Origin: Siphonodentalium dalli
Lineage: Eukaryota; Mollusca; Scaphopoda; Gadilida; Siphonodentaliidae
DNA length: 64,000 nt
Direction: 5' to 3'
Assembly: GCA_032622095.1 (NCBI GenBank)
Contig: CP136069.1
Coordinates: 48,966,760-49,030,759, forward strand
Shown: positions 1 to 12,074 of the stretch, one piece after another
Layout of the letters: the number at the start of each line of letters is the position of its first letter
Numbering within the stretch: the stretch's first letter is position 1
Notes under the pieces: model-generated
The model's database searches: none
What the model saw: only the letters and a program-made list of their open reading frames with translations
What the model was told of the DNA's origin: nothing
Translations under genes and position numbers: made by a program

Positions 1-609
1 TTTTATGGGATAACGTTTCCCCATCATAATCGGAAATAAATAGTAACTGAGTATGGCTAAATATTGGCCCAGTAGGTACAATAAGACCCAAAATATTTTC
101 TGTTAAACATCATTGTTCCTGAATAATGCTCATTAGGGTACATGCACATACCAAAGAAGTTAAGTTATGTGGGGGTGCACGAGTGGTCATACCAGCACAT
201 TGACTACAGAGCCTGCAGCCCGCATTTATTGGAGAATTGTTTTGAAAATTTACAGTCATATTTAGAATCATCTCTAGATGGGAGCTACAGTATGAATCTG
301 AGTGTTTGTTAACAAAGACTGAGGATAATCGTGACACGTTCTGCACCACGCCTGTATTGATTACATACATATACACGTTGGCATCGATTGACTGGTTTTG
401 AAAATATCAACCCTGAACATTTCCCTTAACCATGACATGAATACATGCATGTGGTGCTTATTTGGACCCCTATATCGGTACATGTTTGTTTATTTTCCTG
501 AATTTACAAATGCAAAAATTATTCCATTTTCTGTTTCAGCTGCTGATTCAATCTTATGAATCATTACCCTAAGGCTAATTAATTCTGGTGAGTCAAATAT
601 TGGACTTAA
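1..609. other. Non-coding stretch, no gene seen
   Basis: AT-rich with stops in all frames beyond short shadows. Around 200-300 it resembles the repeat at 41940-42000 (both contain CAGCCCRCATTTAT and a following GAGAATTG), so part of it is an old dispersed repeat. Confidence 0.5.
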
Positions 610-1001
610 AGGTACTCAATCCGATTCGATGGTCCCCATGTCATCAAATCACAACAAATGCCGCTTCAGTTATCACAATCGATTAATTGCCCACAAATAG
701 TGCTAACCATAGTCAGCTGTAGTTTATCAACATTTTATTCAACCAAATTTGGCCAGATTGTCAAATATCTTACACCCAAAGCCACTTAATTTTAGAGTTA
801 TACATCTTGATCCGCAATTTGATCAGAGACCGTCAGCTCTTCGACTATTCGCCAGGCTGGTGAAAAAATAGTAGATTTCTGAAATTGATATCTGATCACT
901 CTGAGCTTTGATGGGTGGGTGCCTCAACTAAAATCAAATATTTTTTACCCCCGAAGCCAAAGAAATAGTAAATTGGGAGTGTTAATTAGGATTATGCATC
1001 T
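610..1001. mobile_element. TTAA-flanked MITE (piggyBac-like), older copy
   Basis: Starts AGGTACTCAATCC directly after TTAA (606-609) and ends with a decayed inverted copy before TTAA (1002-1005). The inner arms also match the copy at 27093-27574, including GAGCTTTGATGGGTGG and ATCAAATATTTTTTACCCCCGA. TTAA duplications are characteristic of piggyBac-type transposases. No ORF, so non-autonomous. Confidence 0.65.
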
Positions 1002-2155
1002 TTAATTTCTTCTCCAGTAGGCCTATATACCAGGTGGTTCCACATTGCTGACCTCGTGTCATTGATTGTCAAGTTACAAAGTCTTGTATTACACATTTGA
1101 CATTTACGCGCGTTTTAAGCCTTTTACATGAGTCAGATTTAGGCGACTGAAAAACAGTTTCTGAGGACATTCAGACAGAGATCGAAATGTACATGAAATG
1201 AGAGGGCCTGGTTGAAATAAGAGCGGTATGGTGGATCACTTCCATCATCAAGCTACATGTACATTGTACTCACAATATTTGCCATTTAATGGGATATTTC
1301 TAACGTGAATGGATAGATAGGCTTGATACCCCACCGAAGTACAATTCACGCCAGGTTCTCAATATGTCTCGCATTGCATCAGTTCCTGTTTTTCTGTTTA
1401 AATACACAAACCCATATTTTTACAATTGATGGGGCAAAATTTGACAATCGTTCAAATAAGGGTGAAATTATTTTTTCTTCTAAATTGTGGCCATGTGCTC
1501 TTGGTGTGTTGAAGTAACCGGTATAGATACTTCAGCAACTGCATACAAACTATGATACAGGGGTATTAGTGTAAAATTACTAAGTTTGTGATCCATATTT
1601 TCTTAACTGGTAGCCAGTATTCATGATTCAGGGGTGTGGCTATGGGTGATACCCTCATTATTATCAAGTCTGCATGTTCATGGGTTAGATTTGTTCATGT
1701 ATTTGAGATTCAGCAGCCACGTCTGGGACTCCGCCTGAGGCAGCCATAGTAAAAATTCAGGTATACTCGACCTTATGTGTATTATCCCCCGCAAACTAAG
1801 CTTGGCTGATGATTTAGGAATGGGCTCCATCTGAGTCCTTCCGTAACAACTTTGAAGCTCTATATCTTGGTTATCGTCAATCGGATTTAATTGATCGTCG
1901 GTATGCTTGGCAGGGGATACAATGGGTGGTGCACTTGTTTTCACATTGATTTGGTGACCTTATATTTATAAAAAAAAACTATTTTGGAGAAACAACATTT
2001 ACAATAACGATATGTATGATCATTTACATATACCGGTAGGATTTCTGTTATGTCCTATTACTGTTAATCATCAAATCCTTCGAAAGATTAAAACATTCAT
2101 CTGAGAGCCCCATGAACATTAACAAGCGAGCGCAAATTACGTTTACGTTTCATCA
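1002..2155. other. Non-coding stretch
   Basis: No exon with domain signature or paired splice sites was found. The longest open frame (1678-1944, minus) resembles no protein I know. Confidence 0.5.
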
Positions 2156-3271
2156 TCTCATATATATTTTGAAGACCTCTGTCTGTCTGTCTGTTTGTTT
2201 GTATGTCTGTCTGTCATTAATACAAATCTACGATTCTCGACCGATCAGGACGAAACTTGGTACGTGTGTGTAGTTTGACCAGGCGGTCGTCGTTGTCGTA
2301 TTGGCGAGCAGACCAGATCTCGTAAACGGGTGGAGCTATCGACTTGAAATTTGCTATGTGAATGTATCTTGCCCCGGATACGAATTTTATCGGGTCGCCG
2401 AGCCCGTGCGACGCCAGCTTCGCGCATGCGCATACGAGATCTCGGAAACGGGTAGAGCTATCGACTTGAAATTTGGTTTTTGAATAGCCCGGATGAATAG
2501 CCCGGACAACGTCGGGCTCATCGGCTAGTCTATTATATATTTTGGAAGATCTGTATGTCTGTGTGTCTGTGTGTCTGTGTGTCGCGATTGACTCGAAAAC
2601 GGCAGACCCGATTTCGATGAAACTTGGTATGTGTGGGTATTTTCGACCAAGGGGTGGCATGGGCCTATTAATTTGTCCGTGCGACGTGACCTTGACGTTG
2701 AAATCGGGTAATTTCAAGGTCAAACGCCCGAATATCACGGGATTTCGATGAAACTTGGTACATGGGGGTACATAAGGCCGGGGAGTGGCATAAACCTATT
2801 AATTTGCCCGTGCGATGTTACCTTGACCTAGAATTCGGGTCATTTCAAGGTCAAACGCCCGAATATCACGGGATTTCGATGAAACTTGGTATGTGGGGGT
2901 ACTTTCGTATGGGGAGTCTCATAAGCATATTCATTTGCCCGTGCGACGTGACCTTGACCTTGAAATCGGGTCAATTCAAGGTCATATCGCCAATTTTGAT
3001 GGGATTTCGACGAAATTTGATATGTGGGGTTACTTTTGTCCACTGAGTGTTTTGGACGGGTCGGGTCGTGACTCCGACCTGACCTTGACCTTCAAAATGA
3101 TCAATTCAAGGTCAAATCGGGTAAAACCGGATGGATTTCGACGGGCACGTTTGTCGGGTACTTTTGTCCGGGCAGTGTTTTGGACTGGTCAAATCGTGAC
3201 CCCACTTGACCTTGACCTTCAAAATGGACAATTCAAGGTCAAAGCCCGGACGAAGTCGGGTCACCTTCTAG
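2156..3271 (+). mobile_element. Helitron-like tandem pair: type I (2156-2528) + type II (2529-3271)
   Basis: The first unit starts TCTCATATATATTTTGAAGA after a host A, has a (CTGT)n tract, one 122-bp-type repeat with CGCGCATGCGCA, and ends with hairpin GCCCGGACAACGTCGGGC, TCATCGG and CTAG. The second starts immediately with TCTATTATATATTTTGGAAG, is filled with TGACCTTGA/TCAAGGTCA words, and ends with hairpin CCCGGACGAAGTCGGG and CTAG followed by T. A|TC...CTAG|T with a 3' hairpin is the Helitron signature. No Rep/helicase is present, so both are non-autonomous. Confidence 0.75.
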
Positions 3272-3702
3272 TATTATCTATTATGTTATATAACCCGGAA
3301 TCTATATCTAGATGATCTGTAATGAGTCACAATTATATACTAAACTTATGAACCGAGTGCAATAAATTAGGTTCGAGTCGAGCTTTAGCGAGATCCGAAT
3401 CGAATTTAGTGGACAATTTTGTATAGAATTGCGACAAATTTGAGATCCATTTTGCCACATAATTCCATTTTAGCAAGGAAAACGATCTCGAAACTGCTGG
3501 GGTTAAAACAAATTAGTAATGAGTTCCTTATCACAACCAAAGAGGAAGTAAAGACACATTCAAGGAAATATACAGTTTCATATTAAATGTGTCTTTTCAT
3601 TTGTGGCATGCTTGTTCAACCACCCTTATCAGCCATGTTTTCTCACATGCAATTAATACTTAATAACCCAACACATATCGAATATCATCATTATATTCCC
3701 AG
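3272..3702. other. Non-coding spacer between Helitron-like elements
   Basis: AT-rich, no coding signal, no recognisable repeat beyond short flanking similarity. Confidence 0.4.
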
Positions 3703-4119
3703 CTAGCTGATGCGCCCGACTTCATCCGGGCTATTTAGGGAATAACGTTGAAAAGTATTAGGAGAAAGAAAAAAACTATTGCCCGATCGGTCCAGAAACA
3801 TGCCTATATGAGCGTATATGAGCAATGTCAAGGTCAAGGACACGGTCGCAAGTGAAATTGGACCCGCCCATATTGTTCCAGGAATCAAAGTAGGCCTACA
3901 CACCAAATTTTAGTCGGATCGGTCGAGGTCCAGATGCATGTCTATATGAGCGTATAAGAGCAAGGTCAAGGTCAGTGACACGCCGCACGTGGAATTGGAC
4001 AGGCCCATATCGTTCCCGGGGTCAAGTAGGCTACATACCAAATTTGAGTCGGATGGGTCGAGCAGTTTCGAGTCTATAACCACATACATACAGACAGAAG
4101 TTCCAAAATATATAATAGA
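3703..4119 (-). mobile_element. Helitron-like element, diverged type
   Basis: On the minus strand it begins TCTATTATATATTTTGGAAC and ends with hairpin CCCGGATGAAGTCGGG, CGCATCAG and CTAG. The inside has two related halves with AAGGTCAAGG and GTATATGAGC words. The base after CTAG is C rather than T, so the insertion site has mutated or the end is imprecise. Confidence 0.55.
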
Positions 4120-4352
4120 CTAGTAGGTTAGCCCGCCACTGGCGGCATTCGTCTCATGGCTTTGTTTCAGAAACATGACATTTTTATAAATTTAACCAAA
4201 TTTCAAGTCGATAGCTCCACCCGTTTACGATATCTGGTCTGCGCATGCGCGAAGCTGGCGTCGCACGAGCTCGGCGACCCGATAAAATGTGTATCCGGGG
4301 CAAGATACATTCACATAGCAAATTTCAAGTCGATAGCTCCACCCGTTTCCGA
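4120..4352 (-). mobile_element. Helitron-like fragment with a different 3' hairpin
   Basis: The minus-strand 3' end reads CCGCCAGTGGCGG, CTAACCTA, CTAG: a perfect six-pair palindromic hairpin unrelated to the usual CCCGAC one. It is followed inward by a partial type I 122-bp repeat (4200-4352) with TGCGCATGCGC. The right edge is truncated. Confidence 0.5.
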
Positions 4353-4867
4353 GATAACGCATTCTTTGTTTTTCAATGAGTTAATTCATGGTACCCGTCC
4401 TCCCCGTCCTAAACTTCAGAGCGGACAGTCAATTAATCCCGTCGTGAAATCCCTCTGCATAATATTTCGAGCTCTTAGATCAATTCTGCCTTTTTAGTTG
4501 CATTTCGTCCGCATCCGTATTTCGGACGCACGGGGTCAGTCGTTTAGCCAAGTCCATTGGAATCCGCATCGGACGCATGGGGTCAGTCGTTTAGCCACGT
4601 CCATTGCAATAAAGAGCGTTGATTGTTAAAACCTCCGTATAAGGTCAATATAAAGATCGTTGATGTCTTAACCACCGCAGTGCCGTTTTTGGAGACAGAG
4701 ATTGGAGAACGGGTGCTCTGAGCTTCTCCAAAACGCGACCACGGTCGTGTCGGTGTGATTTTACACTTACATACGAAATTTGAGCTCAATCTGTATACGC
4801 GTTTTGGATTCTATGAAGTACCCACACACACATATATATACGGAAGTCTCAAACTAAATAGTATAGA
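4353..4867. repeat. Short direct repeats next to the Helitron-like cluster
   Basis: Contains two copies of a segment with CGCATCGGACGCATGGGGTC-like and CAGTCGTTTAGCCA words (about 4500-4610). The right end has a TCTATACTATTTAGTTTG start on the minus strand resembling another Helitron-like 5' end. No coding potential. Confidence 0.4.
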
Positions 4868-7679
4868 CTAGCCGATGAGCCTGACGTTGTCCGGGCTATT
4901 CAAAAACCAAATTTCAAGTCGATAGCTCCACCCGTTTCCGAGATCTGGTCTGCGCATGCGCGAAGCTGGCGTGGCACGGGCTCGGCGACGCCAGCTTCGC
5001 GCATGCGCAGAGCAGATCTCGTATCCGGGGAAAGATACATTCACATACCAAATTTCAAGTCGATAGCTCCACCCGTTTCCGAGATCTGGTCTGCGCATGC
5101 GCGAAGCTGGCGTAGCACGGGCTCGGCGACCCGATAAAATCCGTACCGGGGCAAGATACATTCACATAGCAAATTTAAAGTCGATAGCTCAACCCGTTTC
5201 CGAGATATCGCCTGCGCATGCGCGAAGCTGGCATCGCGCGGGCTCGACGACCCGATAAAATTCGTATCCGGGGCAAGATACATTCACATAGCAAATTTCA
5301 AGTCGATAGCTCCACCCGTTTCCGAGATCTCGTCTGCGCATGCCCTGCACGGGCGTCGCATGGACTCGTCAATACGACGACGACGACCGCCTGGTCAAAC
5401 TACACACACGTACCAAGTTTCGTCCGATCGGTCGAGAATCGTAGATTTGTATAAATGACATACATACAGACAAACATACAGACAGACAGACACACATAGG
5501 TCTTCAAAATATATATGAGACTAGCCGATGAGCCCGACGTTGTCCGGGCTATCCAAAAACCAAATTTCAAGTCGATAGCTCTACCCAGTCCGACGTTGTC
5601 CGGGCTATTCAAAAACCAAATTTCAAGTCGTTAGCTCTACCCGTTTCCGAGATTTGGTCTGCGCATGCGCTAAGCTGGCGTCGCATGGGCTCGGCGACCC
5701 GATAAAATTCGTATCCGGGGCAAGATACATTCACATACCAAATTTCAAGTCGATAGCTCCACCCGTTTCAGAGATCTCGTCTGCGCATGCGCGAAGCTGG
5801 CGTCGCACGGGCTCGGCGACCCGATAAAATTCGTATCCGGGGCAAGATACATTCACATAGGAAGTTTCAAGTCGATAGCTCCACCCGTTTCCGAGATCTC
5901 GTCTGCGCATGCGCTGCACGGACGTCGCACCGGCTCGCCAATACGACAACGACCACCGCCTGGTCAAACTACACACACGTACCAAGTTTCGTCCCGATCG
6001 GTCGAGAATCGTAGATTTGTATTAATGACAGACAGACAGACAGACAAACAAACAGACAGACAGACAGACAGAGGTCTTCAAAATATATATGAGACTAGCC
6101 GATGAGCCCGACGTTGTCCGGGCTATTCAAAAACAAAATTTCAAGTCGATAGCTCTACCCGTTTCCGAGGTCTGGTCTGCGCATGCGCGAAGCTGGCGTC
6201 GCACGGGCTCGGCGACCCGATAAAATTCGTATCCGGGGCAAGATACATTCACATAGCAAATTTCAAGTCGATAGCTCCACCTGTTTCCGAGATCTCGTCT
6301 GCGCATGCGCGAAGCTGGTGTCGCACGGGCTCGGCTGGTGTCGCACGGGCTCGGCGACCCGATAAAATTCGTATCTGGGGCAAGATACATTCATAGCAAA
6401 TTTCAAGTCGATAGCTCCACCCGTTTCCGAGATCTCGTATGCGCATGCACGAAGCGGGCGCCGCACGGGCTCGCCAATACGACAACGTTCACCGCCTGGT
6501 CAAACTACACACACGTACCAAGTTTCGTCCCGATCGGTCGAGAATCGTAGATTTGTATAAATGACAGACAGACAGACAAACATACATACAGACAGAGGTC
6601 TTCAAAATATATATGAGACTAGCCGATGAGCCCGACGTTGTCCGGGCTATAGCAAATTTCAAGTCGATAGCTCCACCCGTTTCCGAGATCTCGTCTGCGC
6701 ATGCGCGAAGCGGGCGTCGCACGGGCTCGGCAACCCGATAAAATTCGTATCCGGGGCATGATACATTCACATAGCAAATTTCAAGTCGATAGCTCCACCC
6801 GTTTCCGAGATCTCGTCTGCGCATGCACGAAGCTGGTGTCGCACGGGCTCGGCGACCCGATAAAATTCGTATCCGGGGCAAGATACATTCACATAGCAAA
6901 TTTCAAGTCGATAGCTCCACCCGTTTCCGAGATCTCGTCTGCGCATGCGCGAAGCGGGCGCCGCACGGGCTCGCCAATACGACAACGTTCACCGCCTGGA
7001 CAAACTACACACACGTACCAAGTTTCGTCCCGATCGGTCGAGAATCGTAGATTTGTATAAATGACAGACAGACAGACAAACAAACAAACAAACAAACATA
7101 CATACAGACAGAGGTCTTCAAAATATATATGAGACTAGCCGATGAGCCCGACGTTGTCCGGGCTATTCCAAAACCAAATTTCAAGTTGATAGCTCTACCC
7201 AGCCCGAAATTTCAAGTCGATAGCTTTACCCGTTTCCGAGATCTGGTCTGCGCATGCGCGAAGCTGGCGTCGCACGGGCTCGGCGACCCGATAAAATTCG
7301 TATCCGGGGCAAGATACATTCACACACCAAATTTCAAGTCGATAGCTCCACCCGTTTCCGAGATCTCGTCTGCGCATGCGCGACGCTGGCGTCGCACGGG
7401 CTCGGTGACCCGATACAATTCGTATCCGGGGCAAGATACATTCACATAGCAAATTTCAAGTCGATAGCTCCACCCGTTTCCGAGATCTCGTCTGCGCATG
7501 CGCGAAGCGGGCACCGCACGGGCTCGCCAATACGACAACGTCCACCGCCTGATCAAACTACACACACGTACCAAGTTTCGTCCCGATCGGTCGAGAATCG
7601 TAGATTTGTATCAATGACAAACATACAGACAGACAGACAGACAGACAAACAAACAGAGGTCTTCAAAATATATATGAGA
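4868..7679 (-). mobile_element. Head-to-tail array of five type I Helitron-like elements
   Basis: Unit boundaries are 4868-5520, 5521-6094, 6095-6618, 6619-7134 and 7135-7679. On the minus strand each begins TCTCATATATATTTTGAAGA, has a (CTGT)n-like tract, a shared head, one to three copies of a 122-bp repeat, and ends with hairpin, TCATCGG and CTAG. The next unit starts at the following base. The outer 5' end is preceded by host A (TTAA|TC). Each 122-bp repeat has a GCGCATGCGC palindrome. The many overlapping open frames here are not genes: 122 is not a multiple of three and both strands are open. Confidence 0.75.
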
Positions 7680-7888
7680 TTAACATAATAATAAACTTCC
7701 GACAATGGCATCGATGTCATTGCGCTGAGCTCCTACGTCACTGCGCGTGCCCATAATACATGCGCGTCTTACTAAAACAAATATGAGGTCGGTTTTATAG
7801 GCGCTAATTATGTGATAAAAACAACTTTCTGGGAGAAGATAGATTTACATTCGTCGGAAATTCATTAAAGCTGTCCACGGTCTCTCAC

Positions 7889-8122
7889 CTGTATGTGTGG
7901 CGTACACTTCCACCTCACACAGCGTGAGGACACTACTCCATGGCCCAACCTTCTGCACCTTCAGGTATCTCCCGATGACGATTTGATCACATGTCAGTTC
8001 TATAATTTCTCCGGTGGAGGATATCCCTGGGTACTCTGCGCATCGTGATGTGAATCCACTCAAATCGGTCTGATTGGCCATGGACGAAGCCACGTCTATG
8101 GTGAACTCTCTCAGTCGTTTGC
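7889..8122 (-). CDS. Exon 11: F-type lectin domain 2, C-terminal half
   Basis: 234 bp, phase 1-1. Begins KRLREFTIDVASS after acceptor CTACACACAG and continues with CAEYPG, LTCDQ, IGRYLKVQ and LTLCEVEVYATH. Donor GTGAGAG at 7888-7882. The intron splits the domain at the same place and phase as in domain 1, so the two domains arose by duplicating an exon pair. The intron between exons 10 and 11 is 5.4 kb and holds a DNA transposon. Reading through the donor gives a stop at 7845, a possible alternative end; otherwise the next exon is outside the window or unrecognised. Confidence 0.8.
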
Positions 8123-8423
8123 CTGTGTGTAGATATATAATAGAATATCTTTTATGGGCTCGCAATCAGCATATACAGTACTTTACCGATTTACATACTT
8201 TTTTCATACTGGGTTTTCAATAAACAATGTATACAAACTTATTTCGTAGAAGGAACCTAGATTTTAGAAGTCAATATATGGGTGGTTTTGTTGGCCCACC
8301 TATCGAGTTCAAACGAAGCAGTTATGATTTCAGTCGGGCACCAGCGAAAGTCAAATGTTCACATTATAATAAGCGAGATCACTGGGTCGCGGCCATATTG
8401 GATTCATCCAGCCCCCGGTCGTT

Positions 8424-8606
8424 CCGTGGTTTAAGTGCTACAGGTGAAAGTTCTGGAGGTACATTGCATATATGGAACTTTTGAATATTGATGATTCCGT
8501 ATATGGAATTCATGAATATTTAAATGCTCCACATATGGGATCATGAATATTCTAAAATTCCATATATGGAATGCACCTTCAGTACCTGTAGCACTTAAAC
8601 CGCAGA
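8424..8606. mobile_element. Foldback/MITE-like element inside lectin intron
   Basis: Arms share GGTTTAAGTGCTACAGGT at the outside and GCATATATGGAA / TTCCATATATGGAATGC further in, around a centre with several ATATGGRAT words. No ORF. No clear target duplication. Confidence 0.55.
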
Positions 8607-9375
8607 ATGGGGTTTGTATGAATTCGATATGGCTGTGACTCAGTGATCTCCCATAAATATACAGATCGTCTATAAATTAGTTCCTTTCCCTATTTATGGC
8701 AAAATATTGAAAAGCGATTATAAGTCGAAGTAAGGTGACTCAGCCGTTCGTGAATTGTGGACACACGGGGTCGCGAACAGATTCCATGATACAAGGTCCG
8801 GGTTGGTGGGTCTGAACCCCTATCGCAGATTTGTCCAATGTCGTGTAATTATTTTCCCAAATCCATGTTTAAAGACAAATTATGATTACTAATATGAATA
8901 TAAATGTCAAGGCTTGTACACTTGACCAAACAAGAGCAATTGCCAAGAGAATACTCAATAGGCTCCAAATTTCAATATATACCAAACGTTCGTTCTTTTA
9001 TAACACAATTCATGCAGTAGGTCCTGCTTCAGACGAGGAAAAAATTGCACTGAAAACAAATGCCATTCTAATAGTTCTCACAAGTTTTCATTGTTGTTGT
9101 TTACCTTCAATAATCTCTGGCATGCCAATGTAAGCTTATTTAACTCCTCTAGTACTTCAAATGGAATGACTATTGAATGATATAAAATTTCAACCTTCCT
9201 GTATTAGTGCATGTATCGTGTTCATCCTTCGGAAGATATAGGTATTAAAACATAATGAATTATTTTAACAAAAACAAATATTGATAAGTACAAAGAGAAA
9301 ATATATACAACATAATGAGAATGTAACAACATAAATTATGTATCTTATATACACGAACTCCCTGGTGCAAATATA
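8607..9375. other. Intron sequence, nothing recognised
   Basis: AT-rich. The open frame at 8882-9133 resembles no known protein. Confidence 0.4.
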
Positions 9376-12031
9376 CACTGGTAGAAATTACTGTCGGTTC
9401 GACGGTTTCGGGCCGTCATAATCGACGATCCCATACCATTTCATCAGTTTGGCGGTCCCATACCGTTATTTTATGTGCCAATGAAAATTGTATAAATTAA
9501 ATATTTTCGTGATTCAAAGTCATGCCGTCATAATTCAATAGTTTATTTATCGGCGACCATATTATATACGGCAATGACTCCATACAGTATGACTGAATCT
9601 TACTCTGCTGATATTTAATATGTATCATTAATGCGGCATTCATTCTGTGTTATGTGGGCCGTACGAATTATCATGAGTACGGTACGTAATTCTCATTCCG
9701 GGGTTAAGTTTCCGCTTTAGTAATCAGCTCATTTCTTCGCCATTTTATGATTTATCGTTGATAGCAAACTGTTGTTTTTTTTGGGAATCTGTTTGTTACC
9801 TTTTCGGTTGTGGACAGTTGTTAAGAGGGTCTTATTTCTGTTCCTTTGATAAGCGGACAAGTTGCAATTCAGCGAAAAGCGGCTTAATCATTGACAATTT
9901 CCACTAAACTGGAGAGTAGAGATTCATGTCAATCATGGCATGATCAGCCGCCCGGGGTCTGACTTCATTCGACGCATTGCTGATGTTGAAATTGCAGTGT
10001 TGTGACTTAGTATCAAAACACAGGCTCAGTTACTGACACACTAGGATACAGGTACAATTAACACACGCTTCGATGTCAACCAATAGTGACAATAATAACA
10101 ACAACGACTCAACGAGCAGCTATTACTATTAGAATGTTGACAATCCAGTTGACAGTTTTCTGAATCTGATTGTTTCAAAGCACATGCATGTACATTTACA
10201 AGAGAGGATATACACGTACATGTACTGTATGCACCAGTGTAATTCACAAGAGCTTCAGTGTCAACAACAACACCGTAAACAATGAACTGACGCCGCGCAG
10301 TGACGGATGATCACATATCTACAATTCCAACTTTACAATTACACGGACAAATTCATCCCGTGTTCATCAATTTTCAATGAAATGTGTGGATATGAGACAT
10401 TGTCATCATTCGCCATGTTATCGTCAAGTTATTACGACAATTTACCGGGAGTACACTATTGGTTAGATGTTCTTATCAAACTATCTTTGGCTGACTCACT
10501 GATATTGATACTAAGTCAGTGTCGTGATACAAGTATACAGCTTGATGCATCATGCTTTAAAATTTCATGGAAAATGTGCGACTACAGTAGAACATTGTCG
10601 CCAAGTCATCGCGCACAGTTATTATGGGGTCTGATGTTGTCTTGAAGGTTCCAATCCCAACTATAGTTGTTATTGATATACAGTACCAGTCAAAAGAAGT
10701 GGTATATTAAGCGCGCTAATTTATTACAAGTGGAGACGTTTATAATCATGTCGCATGTGATATTACTGCAATATTTTGCGCTTATTATCTCAATATTTTG
10801 CGCTTGATATTGCAACATCTTGCGCTCAAAATTGTGACATTTAAATCAAATTATTGATTATTCTATATTGTTTATTGTATAAATAGAGACAATGTTTTAG
10901 ATATGTATATAATTATAGTTGTAAATGCTATATGTACACTATATGTACACTATATGCACAGTATTTATCTAATATAAATATTACACTATCGGGTCTGTAT
11001 GAAATTGAGCGCGTTGGTATCGCAATATTTTGCGTTCAATATTGCAATAATAAGCGCGACAGATTTTTGGTAGTGTGCTATAATCAAGCATTTTTCTAAA
11101 TTAAGCACGCTCAATATCGCAATAAAAGTGCTCCTAAAAATACCACTTCCTATGGCAGGTACTGTATTATCATGATGTACGGGTTCACCTGTTAAAACAA
11201 AAACTGTGTTTATAAGAGACTGGACAATTTTACGCCTTACATGTTACCAAAAAGCATGCCATTAAGATATTTTCCTTTTACATGTACATAAATTTGAGTT
11301 TTAAATGTGAAACATGTAGCTTTGTTATTTTTATGGCTTAAAAGGGTATGCCGATTCATGCTTTAGAATGGTCGAAATTAGTATTACTCATAACTGAATA
11401 GTGATGGGTTGGCTTATCAGCTATTACTAGTATCGTTTTTTATTTACAGCCATATTTATACAGTAGTTAGTGAAAGGCGAACACATTAGTGTGTGCAGCC
11501 TTTTCCGGATTAAATTCTACAAGGCAGATAACAAGCTTGATCCTCTGCAAACTGCAAAGTTTCATAAGTATACTGTCTATCACTGTCTATGCATTGAGGA
11601 TTTACAATTCATCAAAACTATGATCGTAACATAAGAACTAAGATGTATTTTTCAGTTACGAATAATACTAGTTTCGACCATTCAAAAACATATGAATCGT
11701 AATGCCTACCGGGAAATCATATTGTCACCATGGGAACCTGGCTAATTCTACATGTATGGTAAATTAGCAAATTAAGAACAAAATAATTGTAGTCCCATGA
11801 AAAATACCATTGGTCTGACCTTTATTAGTTTCGATCTTGATATTAATTAAACGGTGCTGAACCGTTAAAAACACAACGGTCTGACAGTTATTTGTTACAG
11901 TCTGCCCGTTGCTTAATTGGTGTTATACCGTGGAACATGCTATGGTCTGACCGTATGTTTAACGATCAAATGTTGGCAGCGATGTTGCGCGGTCTCAGAC
12001 CGTTGAAACGATGGTATTTTTTATAACAGTG
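9376..12031. mobile_element. Non-autonomous DNA transposon with CACTG ends (copy A)
   Basis: Left end TA|CACTGGTAGAAATTACTG; right end reads, inverted, CACTGTTATAAAAAATACC, followed by TA: a 2-bp TA duplication. The subterminal regions are full of short CGGT/ACCG words (ACCGTT, AACGGT, GGTCTGACCGT). The interior (9500-10720) is homologous to 25640-27650 in copy B. CACTG ends, 2-bp duplications and subterminal repeats suggest EnSpm/CACTA-like. No transposase frame was found. Confidence 0.65.
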
Positions 12032-12074
12032 TAGTCTATGTCTTCCTTGCGTGGCAATATCTTCATTATCATGT

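Noticed and set aside
2893-3315. 140-codon plus-strand frame
   Set aside because: Lies wholly in the half-site-rich Helitron-like body; the same peptide recurs in opposite orientation in other copies and has no homology.
5521-5560. Hammerhead-ribozyme resemblance in CCGATGAG followed by a GC stem
   Set aside because: The core needs CUGANGA and a GAAA after stem II; here the second base is C and no GAAA follows the stem. The hairpin is better explained as a Helitron 3' terminator.
6183-7574. Dozens of overlapping open frames on both strands (MREAGVARARRPDKIRIRG-type and MLCECILPRIRILSG-type peptides)
   Set aside because: They are translations of the 122-bp repeat, which is GC-rich and stop-poor in several frames. 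The unit length is not a multiple of three, so the frame changes with each repeat. No protein family is recognisable.
4868-7679. Regularly spaced repeats as a CRISPR-like array
   Set aside because: The 122-bp units are contiguous with no unique spacers, the context is eukaryotic and the ends are Helitron-like.
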